Assembly: GCA_944325005.1 (NCBI GenBank)
Contig: CALUYO010000012.1
Span: forward strand, 1 to 53,738
Reading direction: 5' to 3'
Origin: Candidatus Gastranaerophilales bacterium
Lineage (GTDB): Bacteria > Cyanobacteriota > Vampirovibrionia > Gastranaerophilales > Gastranaerophilaceae
Length of the DNA: 53,738 nucleotides
A program made the translations under genes and the position numbers. The notes under the pieces were generated by a model. The model ran no database searches. It worked only from the letters and a program-made list of their open reading frames with translations, and was not told where the DNA came from. Below are positions 1 through 8,317 of this stretch, piece after piece; position 1 is the stretch's first letter; each line of letters starts with the position of its first letter.

Positions 1-58
1 CTGTAACAAGCGACCTTCGCGGGGGGGGGGCGACCCTTAACGCTTTGAAACTCTTCAT
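1..58 (-). CDS. Partial ORF with C10 tract in its leader (left edge)
   Basis: Only the first 19 codons are inside the window. An AAGGAGG SD (64-70, minus strand) lies 5 nt before an ATG at 58, and the reading frame passes through ten C's (30-21), giving M-K-S-F-K-A-L-R-V-A-P-P-P-R-R-S-L-V-T and staying open to the edge. The layout (short leader, 10-nt homopolymer flanked by CG) resembles the five G-tract pilin genes of this window, but here the tract is C on the coding strand. Whether a prepilin motif follows in this or another frame cannot be seen. Product unknown. Confidence 0.5.
   Translation of the reverse strand, partial: MKSFKALRVAPPPRRSLVT
21..30. repeat. G10/C10 mononucleotide tract
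   Basis: Ten G's on the plus strand with CGC before and CGA after. It sits inside the minus-strand left-edge ORF, so it is C10 in that message. It is the same length as the five pilin tracts. Confidence 0.9.
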
Positions 59-78
59 TTCAACCTCCTTTTATTTTT

Positions 79-107
79 ATTATATCTTATTTGAAATTGA
101 ATTGCAA
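79..107 (-). promoter_or_regulatory. Promoter of the left-edge ORF
   Basis: On the minus strand TTGCAA (107-102), a 17-nt spacer and TATAAT (84-79) precede the SD of the left-edge ORF. The architecture matches the promoters of the G-tract pilin genes. Confidence 0.6.
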
Positions 108-117
108 CTGTAATTAG

Positions 118-1371
118 TTACTTTTTACTTATAAGCATTTTTGAAAGTATATTTTTTGCGGCCTGTAATTGTGCATCATTATTTGTTTTTACATCTTTTA
201 GACTGAATTCTACTTTTATATCCGGCGTAATACCTTTTTTATTAATATCTGTTCCTTTAGGGGTCAGGTATTTGGCTATGGTGAGATTTAGTCCTGTTTC
301 ATTTGGCATGGGGATTATCTTTTGTACCATGCCTTTTCCGTACGTCTTTGTACCGAGTAATTTGGCTTTATTATAATCTTTTAACGCCCCTGATAATATT
401 TCGCTTGCACTTGCGGAATTGCCGTCAACAAGGACTATTGTTGGTTTCTTTATTCCGAATTCTGTGTCCTGTGCATTAATATCGTATTTATAACCGTTTC
501 TTCCTACTATGCTCACGATGTTACTGCCTTCGGGAAGAAATAAATTTGCTATAAATATTGCATTCGGTAAAAGTCCGCCTGTATTCCCGCGTAAATCAAG
601 AATTAACCCTTTTGTATCTTTTGTTTTTTCAAGTGCTTCAAGAAATTCATTCGGAGTGGTAGAGCCTATAAAGCTTGTAATCTGGATGTAACCTATGTTT
701 TTATCGACAACAGAACTTTTTACTGTTTTTATTTTAATTTCTTTACGCATAACTCTTTTTACAAGTTTATCTTTATTTCGCAAAATTGTTATGTTAACAA
801 AGCTGTTTTCCGGACCTCTTACAAGGTTTGCGACCTCCGAAAGTGCAAGTCCGTTTACTTCTTTGCCGTCAATGGCAAGGATAATGTCATCTGGCAGAAG
901 ATTTGCAAATTGTGCAGGTGTGCCTTCCATAACATTTACAATGTGAATTTTACCGGCAATAGATGTAATATTTACTCCTATGCCTGTAATTTTAGAATTA
1001 ATTGAATTATTCTGTTCAAGATATTCGGATTTTGACATGTATCTTGAATAAGGATCGTTTAAGCTTGCAAGCATAGTGTCAATGGCAACTTTTGCATCTT
1101 CATCGGTTTTTATTTTTCCGTGATAATGCTCTTTCCATCTGCCCCAGGCTTGATTGTTAAGCTCCGCATCATAATAATTATCTCTGATAATTTTCCAGCT
1201 TGAATCAAATAATTTTTGGGAAGATATGCGGTCATGGTCCACCATTTCCGGCATTTCTGATACTTCAACATTACTTACACCCATAAAAATTTTATTGAGT
1301 GCAAAAAGTGTTAAAACCAGAAGTATAAATATGATTGCCTGACTTCTCTTCATACGAATATTTAACACCAA
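118..1371 (-). CDS. S41 family C-terminal processing peptidase (CtpA/Prc type)
   Basis: A periplasmic serine protease of the tail-specific/CtpA family, which trims or degrades envelope proteins from the C-terminus. One N-terminal membrane segment (about residues 12-31) is followed by a PDZ domain (about 125-205, around T-P-A-Q-F-A-N) and the S41 catalytic domain. The catalytic Ser is in N-S-A-S-A-S-E (about S321) and the Lys in T-Y-G-K-G (about K346), with the usual 25-residue spacing. Length 417 aa is normal. The start is uncertain: TTG at 1371 has no SD but a TATAAA hexamer 6 nt upstream (possible leaderless start), while ATG at 1353 also lacks an SD. Family call is firm; substrate unknown. 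Confidence 0.93.
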   Translation of the reverse strand: MVLNIRMKRSQAIIFILLVLTLFALNKIFMGVSNVEVSEMPEMVDHDRISSQKLFDSSWKIIRDNYYDAELNNQAWGRWKEHYHGKIKTDEDAKVAIDTMLASLNDPYSRYMSKSEYLEQNNSINSKITGIGVNITSIAGKIHIVNVMEGTPAQFANLLPDDIILAIDGKEVNGLALSEVANLVRGPENSFVNITILRNKDKLVKRVMRKEIKIKTVKSSVVDKNIGYIQITSFIGSTTPNEFLEALEKTKDTKGLILDLRGNTGGLLPNAIFIANLFLPEGSNIVSIVGRNGYKYDINAQDTEFGIKKPTIVLVDGNSASASEILSGALKDYNKAKLLGTKTYGKGMVQKIIPMPNETGLNLTIAKYLTPKGTDINKKGITPDIKVEFSLKDVKTNNDAQLQAAKNILSKMLISKK

Positions 1372-1423
1372 GAAATTTTTATAATCAATATACTTTTTAA
1401 GTAGTATAGATGATTAATAAGAA

Positions 1424-2113
1424 TTATAGATCTTCAAATCCCGGAGAAGTTGAAGGAAGATTTTTATAGCCTTCATTGGACATTACCGTCTTTTTTATAT
1501 ATTTGTTTGAATATCCGCCGCGTTCAAACAGTTTTTTTAATGTATTTTCTCTGACAACAAGCGGATGAAGTTCATCGTTGCTTTCGGGATAAAGCTTAAC
1601 TATTTCGTACCAGACAGAAGCTTCCATTGTCCAGGCGTAAGTTTCTTCCGCAAGAGAGTTATATTCATCCTGATGGAGAGCCTCATGCGACAGCAGAGCC
1701 GCAATAGCTCCGGGAGGAGCGTCTTTGTGGCGCGGGTTAATAAATATGAAAAGCTGTTTATTTTTCTTCCAGCCCAGTGCATCAAATTTTTCATAATCAG
1801 GATTAATTGTTGCCAAATCTCTAAATTCTATTTTTACAGGGCGGCCTGAAAGATTATTGCCTAAAATTGCATTTCTGGAAAATTCCCCGTTGGTACCTTT
1901 AAGCATGTCAAGAGCAACATAAAATATTTCATCTTTACCTACGGATTTGTACATCGGTGTAATCTGTTTTACATACTGTGATGTATATTTTGCAGGGTAT
2001 GTCTTAGGCATTTCTATGAGTTCTTCATCTTTCTTTGCAGAGAATGCAGGCATCTGAAATGCCAGAACTATTGTTGTAATAAATAAAATCTTTCTTAATT
2101 GTTTACTATCCAC
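1424..2113 (-). CDS. Secreted putative zinc metallopeptidase (HEALH motif)
   Basis: 229 aa with an N-terminal signal peptide ending near A-F-S-A (residue 26). The segment L-L-S-H-E-A-L-H-Q-D-E (about residues 141-151) is a HExxH zinc-binding motif, followed at a short distance by E-E-T-Y-A-W, which may give the third ligand as in gluzincins. No family is recognised beyond that, so peptidase activity is inference. The GTG start at 2113 is supported by an AGGAG SD 7 nt upstream. It lies in a run of minus-strand envelope-related genes but has its own 5' gap of 82 nt to the TPR gene. Confidence 0.7.
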   Translation of the reverse strand: MDSKQLRKILFITTIVLAFQMPAFSAKKDEELIEMPKTYPAKYTSQYVKQITPMYKSVGKDEIFYVALDMLKGTNGEFSRNAILGNNLSGRPVKIEFRDLATINPDYEKFDALGWKKNKQLFIFINPRHKDAPPGAIAALLSHEALHQDEYNSLAEETYAWTMEASVWYEIVKLYPESNDELHPLVVRENTLKKLFERGGYSNKYIKKTVMSNEGYKNLPSTSPGFEDL

Positions 2114-2195
2114 TAATCTTCTCCTATAATATTAACTTGAACTACAAATGTAGCAGATACTTAATATTATAATTATATTAATTCCGACGTCAAAT

Positions 2196-3770
2196 TTATT
2201 TCTTCTTTCTGTTTAATGAAGCAAGCTCCTTATACATTATTTTGTATTCAGTATTTCCGGATATGCTTTCTGCCTCTTTGATATATTCGAGTGCCGTTTT
2301 ATAATCTTCTTTTTCTTTATATATTCTGCTCATTTGAGCATAATATTCCGCATTATTTACATCATACATTATTGCGCGTTTCATACATTCTATTGCTTCT
2401 TCGTAATCTTTTTCCGTGAATCTTGCAAGAGCAAGATAATAATATCCTGCCGCAAAATTCATATCCAGTGATATTGCCTGCTGTGCGTAATATTTTGTTT
2501 TTTCTAAATCTTTCATTGCATAAGCAGCTTTTGCTCCCGTTGTATAAGCACTAATATAGTTTTCATTTTCTTTCAAGATATTTTCTATAGTATCCAGTGC
2601 TTTATCGTATTTTTTTTCTGCAATATAAATTTCGGCAAGCTGGCATTTATAATTCAGACTTTGCGGAGTTTGCGCAATAACTTTTAATATCGTACTTTCT
2701 GCCTTTTCAAAAAGTGAGAGTTCTCTGTAGACTTTTGAAAGTGCTGAAAGTGTAAAATTATCGTCATTACCTGTTTTCAGATTATTTTCCAGTTCTATCT
2801 GCGCGCCCAAAAAGTCTTTTCTTTCAAATTTTAAAAGAGCGTTTAAAACATGCGCAAGGCCGTAGTCGGGATTGTGTTCCAGAATATAATCTGTTTCTTT
2901 TTGAGCTTTTTCAAAGTTTTTTTGTTCAAAGTAAAGGTAAGCCAGAGAATATCTGTATCCAGGAATTTCAGGAGCCATACATATTGCCTGCAGGTATGCC
3001 TGTATTGCTTCTTTGAACCAGCCGTTATAAAAATATGCATTTCCGAGATTGTATAGATAGCGCGGGTTTTGTTTATTTATAGATGAGGCTTTTGAAAAAT
3101 ACTTGATTGCATCAATAAATTTCATCTCTTCGATTGCAAATAAACCCAGATAATTCAGTACTTCGGGATTTTCTGAAGTTTTTGAAAAAGTGTTAAAAAT
3201 ATTTTTTGATTTCTCAAATTGACTCTCATCAAAGTATATTTTCCCGAGAAGTACAAGGGCATCTTCATTGTCCGGGTTAAGTTTTAATGTTTCTTCAAGT
3301 TTTGATTTTGCCTCATTTAGTTTTCCGTTGTCATAATAGGCTTTTGAAATTCCGTAAAGGACTTTATCATCTAGAGCGTCTGAACCTTCAAATTCTCTAA
3401 TCTTATCCAGATCTCCTGTTACAGAGGATATGTGTATAAGTTCAAGCAGGTTTTCTGTATTTTTGTGAATGTTATAGATTTTTTCTGCAGAAAAATATGC
3501 GTTTTTATAGTCTTTAGAGTAAAGATATATTTTTTCAAGAATTTTTAGCGCTTCGATATGTGTATCATTTTTTATAAGCACTTTTTCAAGATACTGCATT
3601 GCTCTTTGGAAATTGTTTAGCAGAAAATAAAGTTCACCGAGCTGGAACAGAATTTCAATATTGTCACTTTCAGCTTCAAGTGCTTTATAAAGCATTTCAA
3701 TAGCCTGTTTATAGCACTTCTGCGATTTTAAATCAAATGCCTGTTTTATATATTCTAAAGTTTCCTGCAT
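2196..3770 (-). CDS. Tetratricopeptide repeat (TPR) protein
   Basis: 524 aa made almost entirely of about a dozen 34-residue TPR units, recognisable by repeated A-x(2)-Y/F-x(6)-P/A-x(5)-A-L-x-L-x-L patterns from residue 3 to about 510. There is no signal peptide or membrane segment, so it is probably cytoplasmic or peripheral. TPR arrays serve as protein-binding scaffolds; the partner is unknown. SD GGAG lies 7 nt before the ATG, inside the 10-nt gap behind the FtsB/DivIC-like gene, so the two are probably co-transcribed, which hints at an envelope or division role without proving it. Confidence 0.85.
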   Translation of the reverse strand: MQETLEYIKQAFDLKSQKCYKQAIEMLYKALEAESDNIEILFQLGELYFLLNNFQRAMQYLEKVLIKNDTHIEALKILEKIYLYSKDYKNAYFSAEKIYNIHKNTENLLELIHISSVTGDLDKIREFEGSDALDDKVLYGISKAYYDNGKLNEAKSKLEETLKLNPDNEDALVLLGKIYFDESQFEKSKNIFNTFSKTSENPEVLNYLGLFAIEEMKFIDAIKYFSKASSINKQNPRYLYNLGNAYFYNGWFKEAIQAYLQAICMAPEIPGYRYSLAYLYFEQKNFEKAQKETDYILEHNPDYGLAHVLNALLKFERKDFLGAQIELENNLKTGNDDNFTLSALSKVYRELSLFEKAESTILKVIAQTPQSLNYKCQLAEIYIAEKKYDKALDTIENILKENENYISAYTTGAKAAYAMKDLEKTKYYAQQAISLDMNFAAGYYYLALARFTEKDYEEAIECMKRAIMYDVNNAEYYAQMSRIYKEKEDYKTALEYIKEAESISGNTEYKIMYKELASLNRKKK

Positions 3771-3780
3771 TTATGCTCCG

Positions 3781-4185
3781 TTATTTCTTCTTATGATTTT
3801 TTTTGAATTTATGTTTCTTTTTTGAGGTATTTTGGGGCTGATTGTTGTTAATTAGAATTAATACTTCGTCTTCTCCGGCCATTTTCAGGTTGTTTCTGGC
3901 AATTCCTTCAAGGCTTGACATTGAAGAAAACATTTTTATATCCTGTTTTAATTCTTGATTTTGATTTTCAGCTTCATCTCTTATTTTTGATAATGTGGAA
4001 ATTTTGGCTCTGTAGGAAATTGTTTTAGATATATTAAGTATAGCTCCGAAGCCTATTTGAATAAGGCAGAATAAAAGAACAAGCGTCAAGAACGAATAAT
4101 AGAAGCCTGTTTTATTTTTGGATTTTAAGGAAGCAGGTCTGGCAACTTCTTCCTGAATATTATCCTGAGCGGTATTTTCAGCCAT
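3781..4185 (-). CDS. FtsB/DivIC-like septum formation initiator protein
   Basis: 134 aa with a lysine-rich tail at the C-terminus, one membrane segment (about residues 29-52) and a following coiled coil (about 57-85, S-T-L-S-K-I-R-D-E-A-E-N-Q-N). The stretch S-L-E-G-I-A-R-N-N-L-K-M-A (about 94-106) matches the E-x-I-A-R-x-x-L-x-M signature seen after the coiled coil in FtsB/DivIC proteins. Such proteins join the FtsL-FtsQ (DivIB) divisome subcomplex at the membrane. The start ATG has a GAGG SD. Similarity is of the family type, so FtsB versus DivIC is not decided. Confidence 0.8.
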   Translation of the reverse strand: MAENTAQDNIQEEVARPASLKSKNKTGFYYSFLTLVLLFCLIQIGFGAILNISKTISYRAKISTLSKIRDEAENQNQELKQDIKMFSSMSSLEGIARNNLKMAGEDEVLILINNNQPQNTSKKKHKFKKNHKKK

Positions 4186-4246
4186 AGAACCTCACATCAG
4201 AATTATAAACGAAATAAACTATTAAAACAACAAAATTTATACAAAT

Positions 4247-5140
4247 TTACAATTTGAATTTTGTGGAAAAACTAAATTCGGTTTTAGTCGTGATATTATC
4301 TTCATATATAGTTTGTTTTGCGCCTAATTCAAGACGAAGTCTGTCGGAGTCTTTTTTCCCGAAAGGATTAAATGAGAATATTAGTGCGCCTGATTTTCTG
4401 TTACGTGTAATATCTGCTTTATATTCATTTTTAATTGACATATAATTGTTAAGTTTAAATTCCGGAGCAAGTGAGATTGTGTCATAGAACTGATTATAAG
4501 TAGTATTCAAATTTTTTTTATATGTTGTACTTAATGCGAATTTGTTTTTTTCATATTTTGTGAATAATCCTGTTTCAGCTTCGAGCATTGCAATATTATC
4601 AACCTCATTCCCATAGAGTGCGCCGAACGTAAAATTTCCTCTAGTTTCTGATGTTTTGACAGAATTTGGCGCAATATTGTATTCGGAATTAGTATATCTT
4701 GTTATCTGTTTTTTTTCTTGGTAAGCCCCGAGGTTTAGGCCTTCTGTTGCAGTAATTTTTTGCGGGACTTTCAAGTTCAATACAAAGTTGTTATCTTCAT
4801 CTTTAAGGTATATTGCCTCAGAATCTTCTATATATTCTGCGTAACCTTTAAGTACTGTTGCACCTAAAACTGTATCAGCATCTGTGTTTTCCTCTTCCAT
4901 GTTAAGTAAAATTTCATCTTCAGAGTTTTCCGGCTTTGTATCATTAATATAAATTTCGCTCTGTTCATCTTTTGTATCTTCTGTTTGTTTAGAGCTTTCG
5001 TCATCTTCTGGAATTGTGTATATAAAGATATTCGGAAGAGCATTTTCTCCGCCCGAGGTCGGCAGCATCTTTTTATTGGCTGAAAATGCCGGAATTTGTA
5101 AAACCATTAGTGATAAAAAAATTAATAAAACCTTCCTCAT
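4247..5140 (-). CDS. Secreted protein with probable outer-membrane beta-rich C-terminus
   Basis: 297 aa. Signal peptide (about residues 1-20, ending A-F-S-A), then a region rich in D, E, T and N (about 45-95), then from about 120 alternating polar/hydrophobic strands (for example E-L-G-A-K-Q-T-I-Y-E-D and E-F-S-F-S-T-K-F-K-L at the very end). Such a pattern suggests a small beta-barrel or cell-envelope protein, but no family is recognised. There is no SD. Instead TTGACT-16-TAAAAT sits with the -10 ending 6 nt before the ATG, predicting a leaderless mRNA. Confidence 0.6.
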   Translation of the reverse strand: MRKVLLIFLSLMVLQIPAFSANKKMLPTSGGENALPNIFIYTIPEDDESSKQTEDTKDEQSEIYINDTKPENSEDEILLNMEEENTDADTVLGATVLKGYAEYIEDSEAIYLKDEDNNFVLNLKVPQKITATEGLNLGAYQEKKQITRYTNSEYNIAPNSVKTSETRGNFTFGALYGNEVDNIAMLEAETGLFTKYEKNKFALSTTYKKNLNTTYNQFYDTISLAPEFKLNNYMSIKNEYKADITRNRKSGALIFSFNPFGKKDSDRLRLELGAKQTIYEDNITTKTEFSFSTKFKL

Positions 5141-5174
5141 ATAAATATTTTAAAACTTTATAAAACTTAGTCAA
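5141..5174 (-). promoter_or_regulatory. Promoter of the 5140 gene, leaderless layout
   Basis: On the minus strand TTGACT (5174-5169), 16-nt spacer, TAAAAT (5152-5147), then 6 nt and ATG at 5140. Transcription would begin at or next to the A of the start codon. Confidence 0.6.
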
Positions 5175-5202
5175 ATTATAAACAAATTTTCTGATTAATC
5201 AG

Positions 5203-5231
5203 TTGAAAATTTTTATAAAATTTGTTATATT
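5203..5231 (+). promoter_or_regulatory. Promoter of G-tract pilin 1
   Basis: TTGAAA (5203-5208), 17-nt spacer ending in TGT, TATATT (5226-5231). It lies about 35 nt before the pilin leader ATG and matches the promoters of the other four G-tract pilins. Confidence 0.7.
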
Positions 5232-5265
5232 GGTAAAGGATATATATTTTTTGAAAGGAGCGATT

Positions 5266-6035
5266 ATGACAACAGTGGAAGCAAAGCAGATGCCATTACA
5301 TCAAAAGCTTCACAATTTTTGTGTTGAGGTATCTACCTGCGCAGCAGTCGGGGGGGGGGCGTTTTAGGAGCTTCTTCCAAAGGTTTTACTCTTGCAGAGG
5401 TTTTAGTTACATTAGGAATTATCGGAGTTGTTTCCGCAATGACTGTACCGACCTTGATGCAAAACTATCAGCGGCAAAGTTATGTTACCCAGCTTCACAA
5501 AGTGTATAACGAATTTTCACAGGCACTGATGCAATATCAAACGGATAAAAATGCCGTAAATCTTAAGGAAGCCGGATTAAGTAATCAAGCAGGTTTTGAT
5601 TCATTCATTAAATCATATTTTAAAATCGTTAATGATTGCGGAACAGATCTTGAACCTTGTTTTGTATCTGCTGGTGAATATAAAAAATTAAGCGGAAAAG
5701 CTATTGATGGCTGGGCGTATAAAGGAACAAGGCAGCATGTAGTTTTAGCCAGTGGTGTTTCAATCGGCTATTCTTACAGACCGTTTGGCGGTGTATTATA
5801 TGAACTTTATGTTGATATAAACGGTCAGAAAGGTCCTAATATTGTCGGACGTGATTTATTCCCGATGTATATTTACAATAACGGTTTGATAGATGAGGCT
5901 AATCTGAAAGATTCTACTGCACCTATGAGTGAAGATGAACGAGATAAAGAATTTGACGAAGATTGTAATGGAAGCGGAACCTGGAACGGGTGTTTCGGTA
6001 AGATTCTCAATGATAACTGGCAGATGACTTATTAG
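5266..6035 (+). CDS. G-tract pilin 1: type IV pilin-like protein, leader and pilin in different frames
   Basis: ATG at 5266 has an AAAGGAG SD and opens a 28-codon leader that runs into ten G's (5350-5359). In this frame TAG follows at 5365. The pilin lies in the -1 frame from GGC at 5358: G-V-L-G-A-S-S-K-G then F-T-L-A-E-V-L-V-T-L-G, a type III prepilin signal with Gly before Phe, a hydrophobic N-terminal helix, the loop D-I-N-G-Q-K-G-P-N-I-V-G-R-D, paired Cys, and the ending G-C-F-G-K-I-L-N-D-N-W. With one extra G the product would be 256 aa. As sequenced, ordinary translation gives only a 33-aa peptide. Homology is clear; ON/OFF control is inference. Confidence 0.85.
5350..5359 (+). repeat. 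G10 tract, pilin 1
   Basis: Ten G's preceded by GTC and followed by CGTTTTAG. The TAG is in frame with the leader ATG; the pilin needs 8 or 11 G's or a -1 shift. Confidence 0.95.
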
Positions 6036-6108
6036 TCCTGTACTTGAAATCAATTTCTGCTCGTGCTATCCTTTTTATGCTGATTTATAAATAAGAAAGA
6101 AGGAAAAA

Positions 6109-7578
6109 ATGACAGACGTAAGAGTCAGAATTGCTCCCTCGCCGAGCGGAAATTTACACATAGGTACAGCCAGAACGGCACTGTTTAACTATTTGTTTGC
6201 AAAGAAAAATAACGGTAAATTCGTTTTAAGAATTGAGGATACCGATGCAGAACGTACAAGTCAGGCATATATTGATAATATTTTTGACAGCTTGAAAGCA
6301 TTAGGCCTTAACTGGGATGAAGGACCTGATGTAGGCGGTCCTTACGGCCCTTATACACAGTCAGAAAGATTTGATATTTACCCGAAATATGCACAAATTC
6401 TTCTTGAAAAAGGCTTTGCATACGAATGCTACTGCACTCCGGAAGAGCTTGAAGCCGAAAAGAAACTGGCTGCCGAAAATAAGAAACCTTACGTTTATAC
6501 AAAAAGATGTTTGAACTTAACAGATGAAGAAAAAGCTAAGTTTAAAGCCGAAGGAAGAAAACCTGCAATAAGGTTTAATATTGAGAAAGCTCAAAAAGCT
6601 TTTCATGAAACATCAATGTTAACTTTTGACGATATGGTTAAAGGTGAATTACACGTTGATACAAACCTCCTTGGCGATTTTGTTATTATGAAATCTAACG
6701 GAACTCCTACTTACAACTTTGCGGTTGTAATTGATGATATGCTTATGAAGATTTCGCATGTTATCAGAGGGGAAGATCATATTTCAAATACTTTCAAACA
6801 GATTTTGATATTTGAGGCTCTCGGGGCTGAAGTCCCGAAATTCGGCCACTTAGGAATGATTTTGGCTCCTGACAGAAGTAAACTTTCAAAACGTCACGGA
6901 GCAACTGCTGTATCAGAGTTCGTTGAAAAAGGTTATCTGACTGATGCTTTAATTAACTTTGTAGCACTTCTCGGCTGGTCGCCTTCTGACGGTCAGGAAA
7001 TTAAAACAGTTGATGAGATTGCTCAAGATTTCAGAATTAATGAAATATCTTCTTCAAATTCTATCTTTGAATATGATAAATTGAACTGGATGAACAGCCA
7101 TTATATTAAAATGCTTTCTATTCCTGAATTGAAAGAAAGATTAAAACCGTATTTGACAAAATATGATTTGAGTGAGTTAACAGACGCTCAATATACACGT
7201 ATGGTTGAAATTACATATGAGCCGTTGACTCTGTTATCAGATATTACGGATGCTGTTCCTTATTTCTTCGGCGAAGATGTGGAAATTGATGATAAGGCAA
7301 AAGAAACTCTTGATTCAGACATTTCTCAGGATGTATTAAGGACCTTTATGGACCGGGCAAAGGATTGGGAATGGACTGAGGAAAATCTTCATGAAAAACT
7401 TGAAGCATTCAGGGCTTACTATAAAGAAAAAGGTATTAAACCAAAAGTTACAATGTGGGCAATAAGAGCTGCCGTTACAGGAAGACTTTGCGGAGCAGAT
7501 ATGACTGCAATTCTTGCTATTATCGGAAAAGAAAAAACATTCCACAGAGTAAAAGCAGCTATGAAACAAGCTGTATAA
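6109..7578 (+). CDS. gltX: Glutamyl-tRNA synthetase
   Basis: 489 aa class I aminoacyl-tRNA synthetase that charges tRNA-Glu (and, in many bacteria without glutaminyl-tRNA synthetase, also tRNA-Gln). The signature H-I-G (residues 17-19, inside P-S-P-S-G-N-L-H-I-G) and the KMSKS-type loop K-L-S-K-R (residues 258-262) are present, and the C-terminal anticodon-binding domain is complete. The start has an AAGGA SD. The gene is followed by an intrinsic terminator at 7604-7632 and lies 73 nt downstream of pilin 1, which has no visible terminator of its own. Confidence 0.97.
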   Translation: MTDVRVRIAPSPSGNLHIGTARTALFNYLFAKKNNGKFVLRIEDTDAERTSQAYIDNIFDSLKALGLNWDEGPDVGGPYGPYTQSERFDIYPKYAQILLEKGFAYECYCTPEELEAEKKLAAENKKPYVYTKRCLNLTDEEKAKFKAEGRKPAIRFNIEKAQKAFHETSMLTFDDMVKGELHVDTNLLGDFVIMKSNGTPTYNFAVVIDDMLMKISHVIRGEDHISNTFKQILIFEALGAEVPKFGHLGMILAPDRSKLSKRHGATAVSEFVEKGYLTDALINFVALLGWSPSDGQEIKTVDEIAQDFRINEISSSNSIFEYDKLNWMNSHYIKMLSIPELKERLKPYLTKYDLSELTDAQYTRMVEITYEPLTLLSDITDAVPYFFGEDVEIDDKAKETLDSDISQDVLRTFMDRAKDWEWTEENLHEKLEAFRAYYKEKGIKPKVTMWAIRAAVTGRLCGADMTAILAIIGKEKTFHRVKAAMKQAV

Positions 7579-7603
7579 AATATAAAAAGTTCAATGGTAA
7601 AAG

Positions 7604-7632
7604 CAGGTCCGGTAAAAATCGGATCTGTTTTT
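7604..7632 (+). terminator. Intrinsic terminator after gltX
   Basis: 8-bp stem CAGGTCCG/CGGATCTG (one G-T pair) with an 8-nt loop, followed by five T's. Confidence 0.8.
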
Positions 7633-7742
7633 ATTTTTTAATATATAGTTACAAAATATAAATTTTTTTAAAGAATATCCGGTTTCCGGCCGTAACCAAT
7701 AATATATATGTATTGTTAAAGTTATTTGGGGATTAAGTTTTT

Positions 7743-7952
7743 ATGGTTAATATTTACATTACTTCTGATGAAATCAAAAAGTATATATTTATGATTGTAT
7801 TGTTTAATGCAATTTTTCCGCGGGTTCTTGAACAAAGCGGAATGATGATAACAATAGAAGATGCCGAAGATGCAGCTAATATTAATACCATGGCTTATGA
7901 AAAGTTCATAGACCGTTATGATATGTACGGCTTGAACCAAATTGCGGAATAA
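7743..7952 (+). CDS. Small hypothetical protein (69 aa)
   Basis: 69 aa without recognised domain. The N-terminal half is hydrophobic (about residues 14-27), the C-terminal half acidic and helical-looking (I-E-D-A-E-D-A-A-N-I-N-T-M-A-Y-E-K-F). A weak GGGG stretch lies about 12 nt upstream of the ATG. It lies between the gltX terminator and the convergent AbrB-like gene, with which its stop codon nearly touches (7952/7953). It could be spurious, but the lack of a better reading of this interval supports it. Confidence 0.45.
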   Translation: MVNIYITSDEIKKYIFMIVLFNAIFPRVLEQSGMMITIEDAEDAANINTMAYEKFIDRYDMYGLNQIAE

Positions 7953-8117
7953 CTAAATTTCGTCACGCTTCTTGTCGCTTTTAGTTATTATTAATTTACC
8001 TGCTTCAACAGTGTATTCAACTAAATCTGTTTCAGGATTAACCTTTAACAGTTCAAGAATTGTCTTGTTGACTGTTAAAGCCCATCCGTTGCCATTTCTC
8101 ATAAGTTTTCTATACAT
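7953..8117 (-). CDS. Small AbrB/SpoVT-type DNA-binding protein (54 aa)
   Basis: 54 aa: M-Y-R-K-L-M-R-N-G-N-G-W-A-L-T-V-N-K-T-I, then a run with L-E-L-L-K-V-N-P-E-T-D-L-V-E-Y-T-V and G-K-L-I-I-T-K-S. The order (R-x-G-N-G-W-A-L-x-V-x-K-x-I-L-E-L-L, P-E-T-D-L-V-E-Y, then a basic beta-strand) fits the swapped-hairpin AbrB/MazE fold, with G-N-G-W-A-L in place of the usual G-N-S-x-x-V. Such proteins bind DNA as dimers and serve as transition-state regulators or antitoxins. No toxin gene is adjacent. SD is weak (AAAGA). It diverges from the candidate small RNA at 8180. Confidence 0.6.
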   Translation of the reverse strand: MYRKLMRNGNGWALTVNKTILELLKVNPETDLVEYTVEAGKLIITKSDKKRDEI

Positions 8118-8142
8118 TATTATCTTTCAACTTACATTGTAC

Positions 8143-8172
8143 TTGACAATATCATATAGAATGTTGTATTAT
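8143..8172 (+). promoter_or_regulatory. Promoter TTGACA-18-TATTAT
   Basis: A perfect -35 (8143-8148) and TATTAT (8167-8172) on the plus strand, 18-nt spacer. Start would be near 8180, directly at an inverted repeat. No gene with an SD follows before the terminator at 8256-8283. Confidence 0.7.
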
Positions 8173-8179
8173 ATTTCTA

Positions 8180-8283
8180 ACCATACATTACTTGGTTTAA
8201 TGTATGTATCATAAATTGCTTCTTAACATGATTAAGAATAGTAGTATGAAAATTTGAGCAGATTCACCATCTGCTCTTTTTTT
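8180..8283 (+). ncRNA. Candidate small RNA (about 104 nt)
   Basis: The predicted transcript from the 8143 promoter starts with a 9-bp hairpin (CATACATTA 8182-8190, loop CTTGGTT, TAATGTATG 8198-8206) and ends in a strong intrinsic terminator (GAGCAGA-TTCACCA-TCTGCTC and seven T's, 8256-8283). No convincing reading frame lies inside; the longest starting at 8204 has 17 codons and no SD. The rsmH promoter and start come after the terminator, so this is not its leader unless antiterminated. No known RNA family is recognised. The first hairpin could instead be an operator for the AbrB-like protein. Confidence 0.5.
8256..8283 (+). terminator. Intrinsic terminator of the candidate small RNA
   Basis: Perfect 7-bp stem, 7-nt loop, followed by seven T's. 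Confidence 0.85.
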
Positions 8284-8302
8284 AAGTTGTAAAACATTTT
8301 CA

Positions 8303-8311
8303 TGTTACAAT
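8303..8311 (+). promoter_or_regulatory. Extended -10 of rsmH, leaderless layout
   Basis: TGT-TACAAT (8303-8311), then six T's and the ATG at 8318. No SD is present. Confidence 0.55.
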
Positions 8312-8317
8312 TTTTTT

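Noticed and set aside
7972..8214. 80-aa plus-strand ORF
   Set aside because: It runs antisense to the AbrB-like gene and ends within the small RNA hairpin; no SD.
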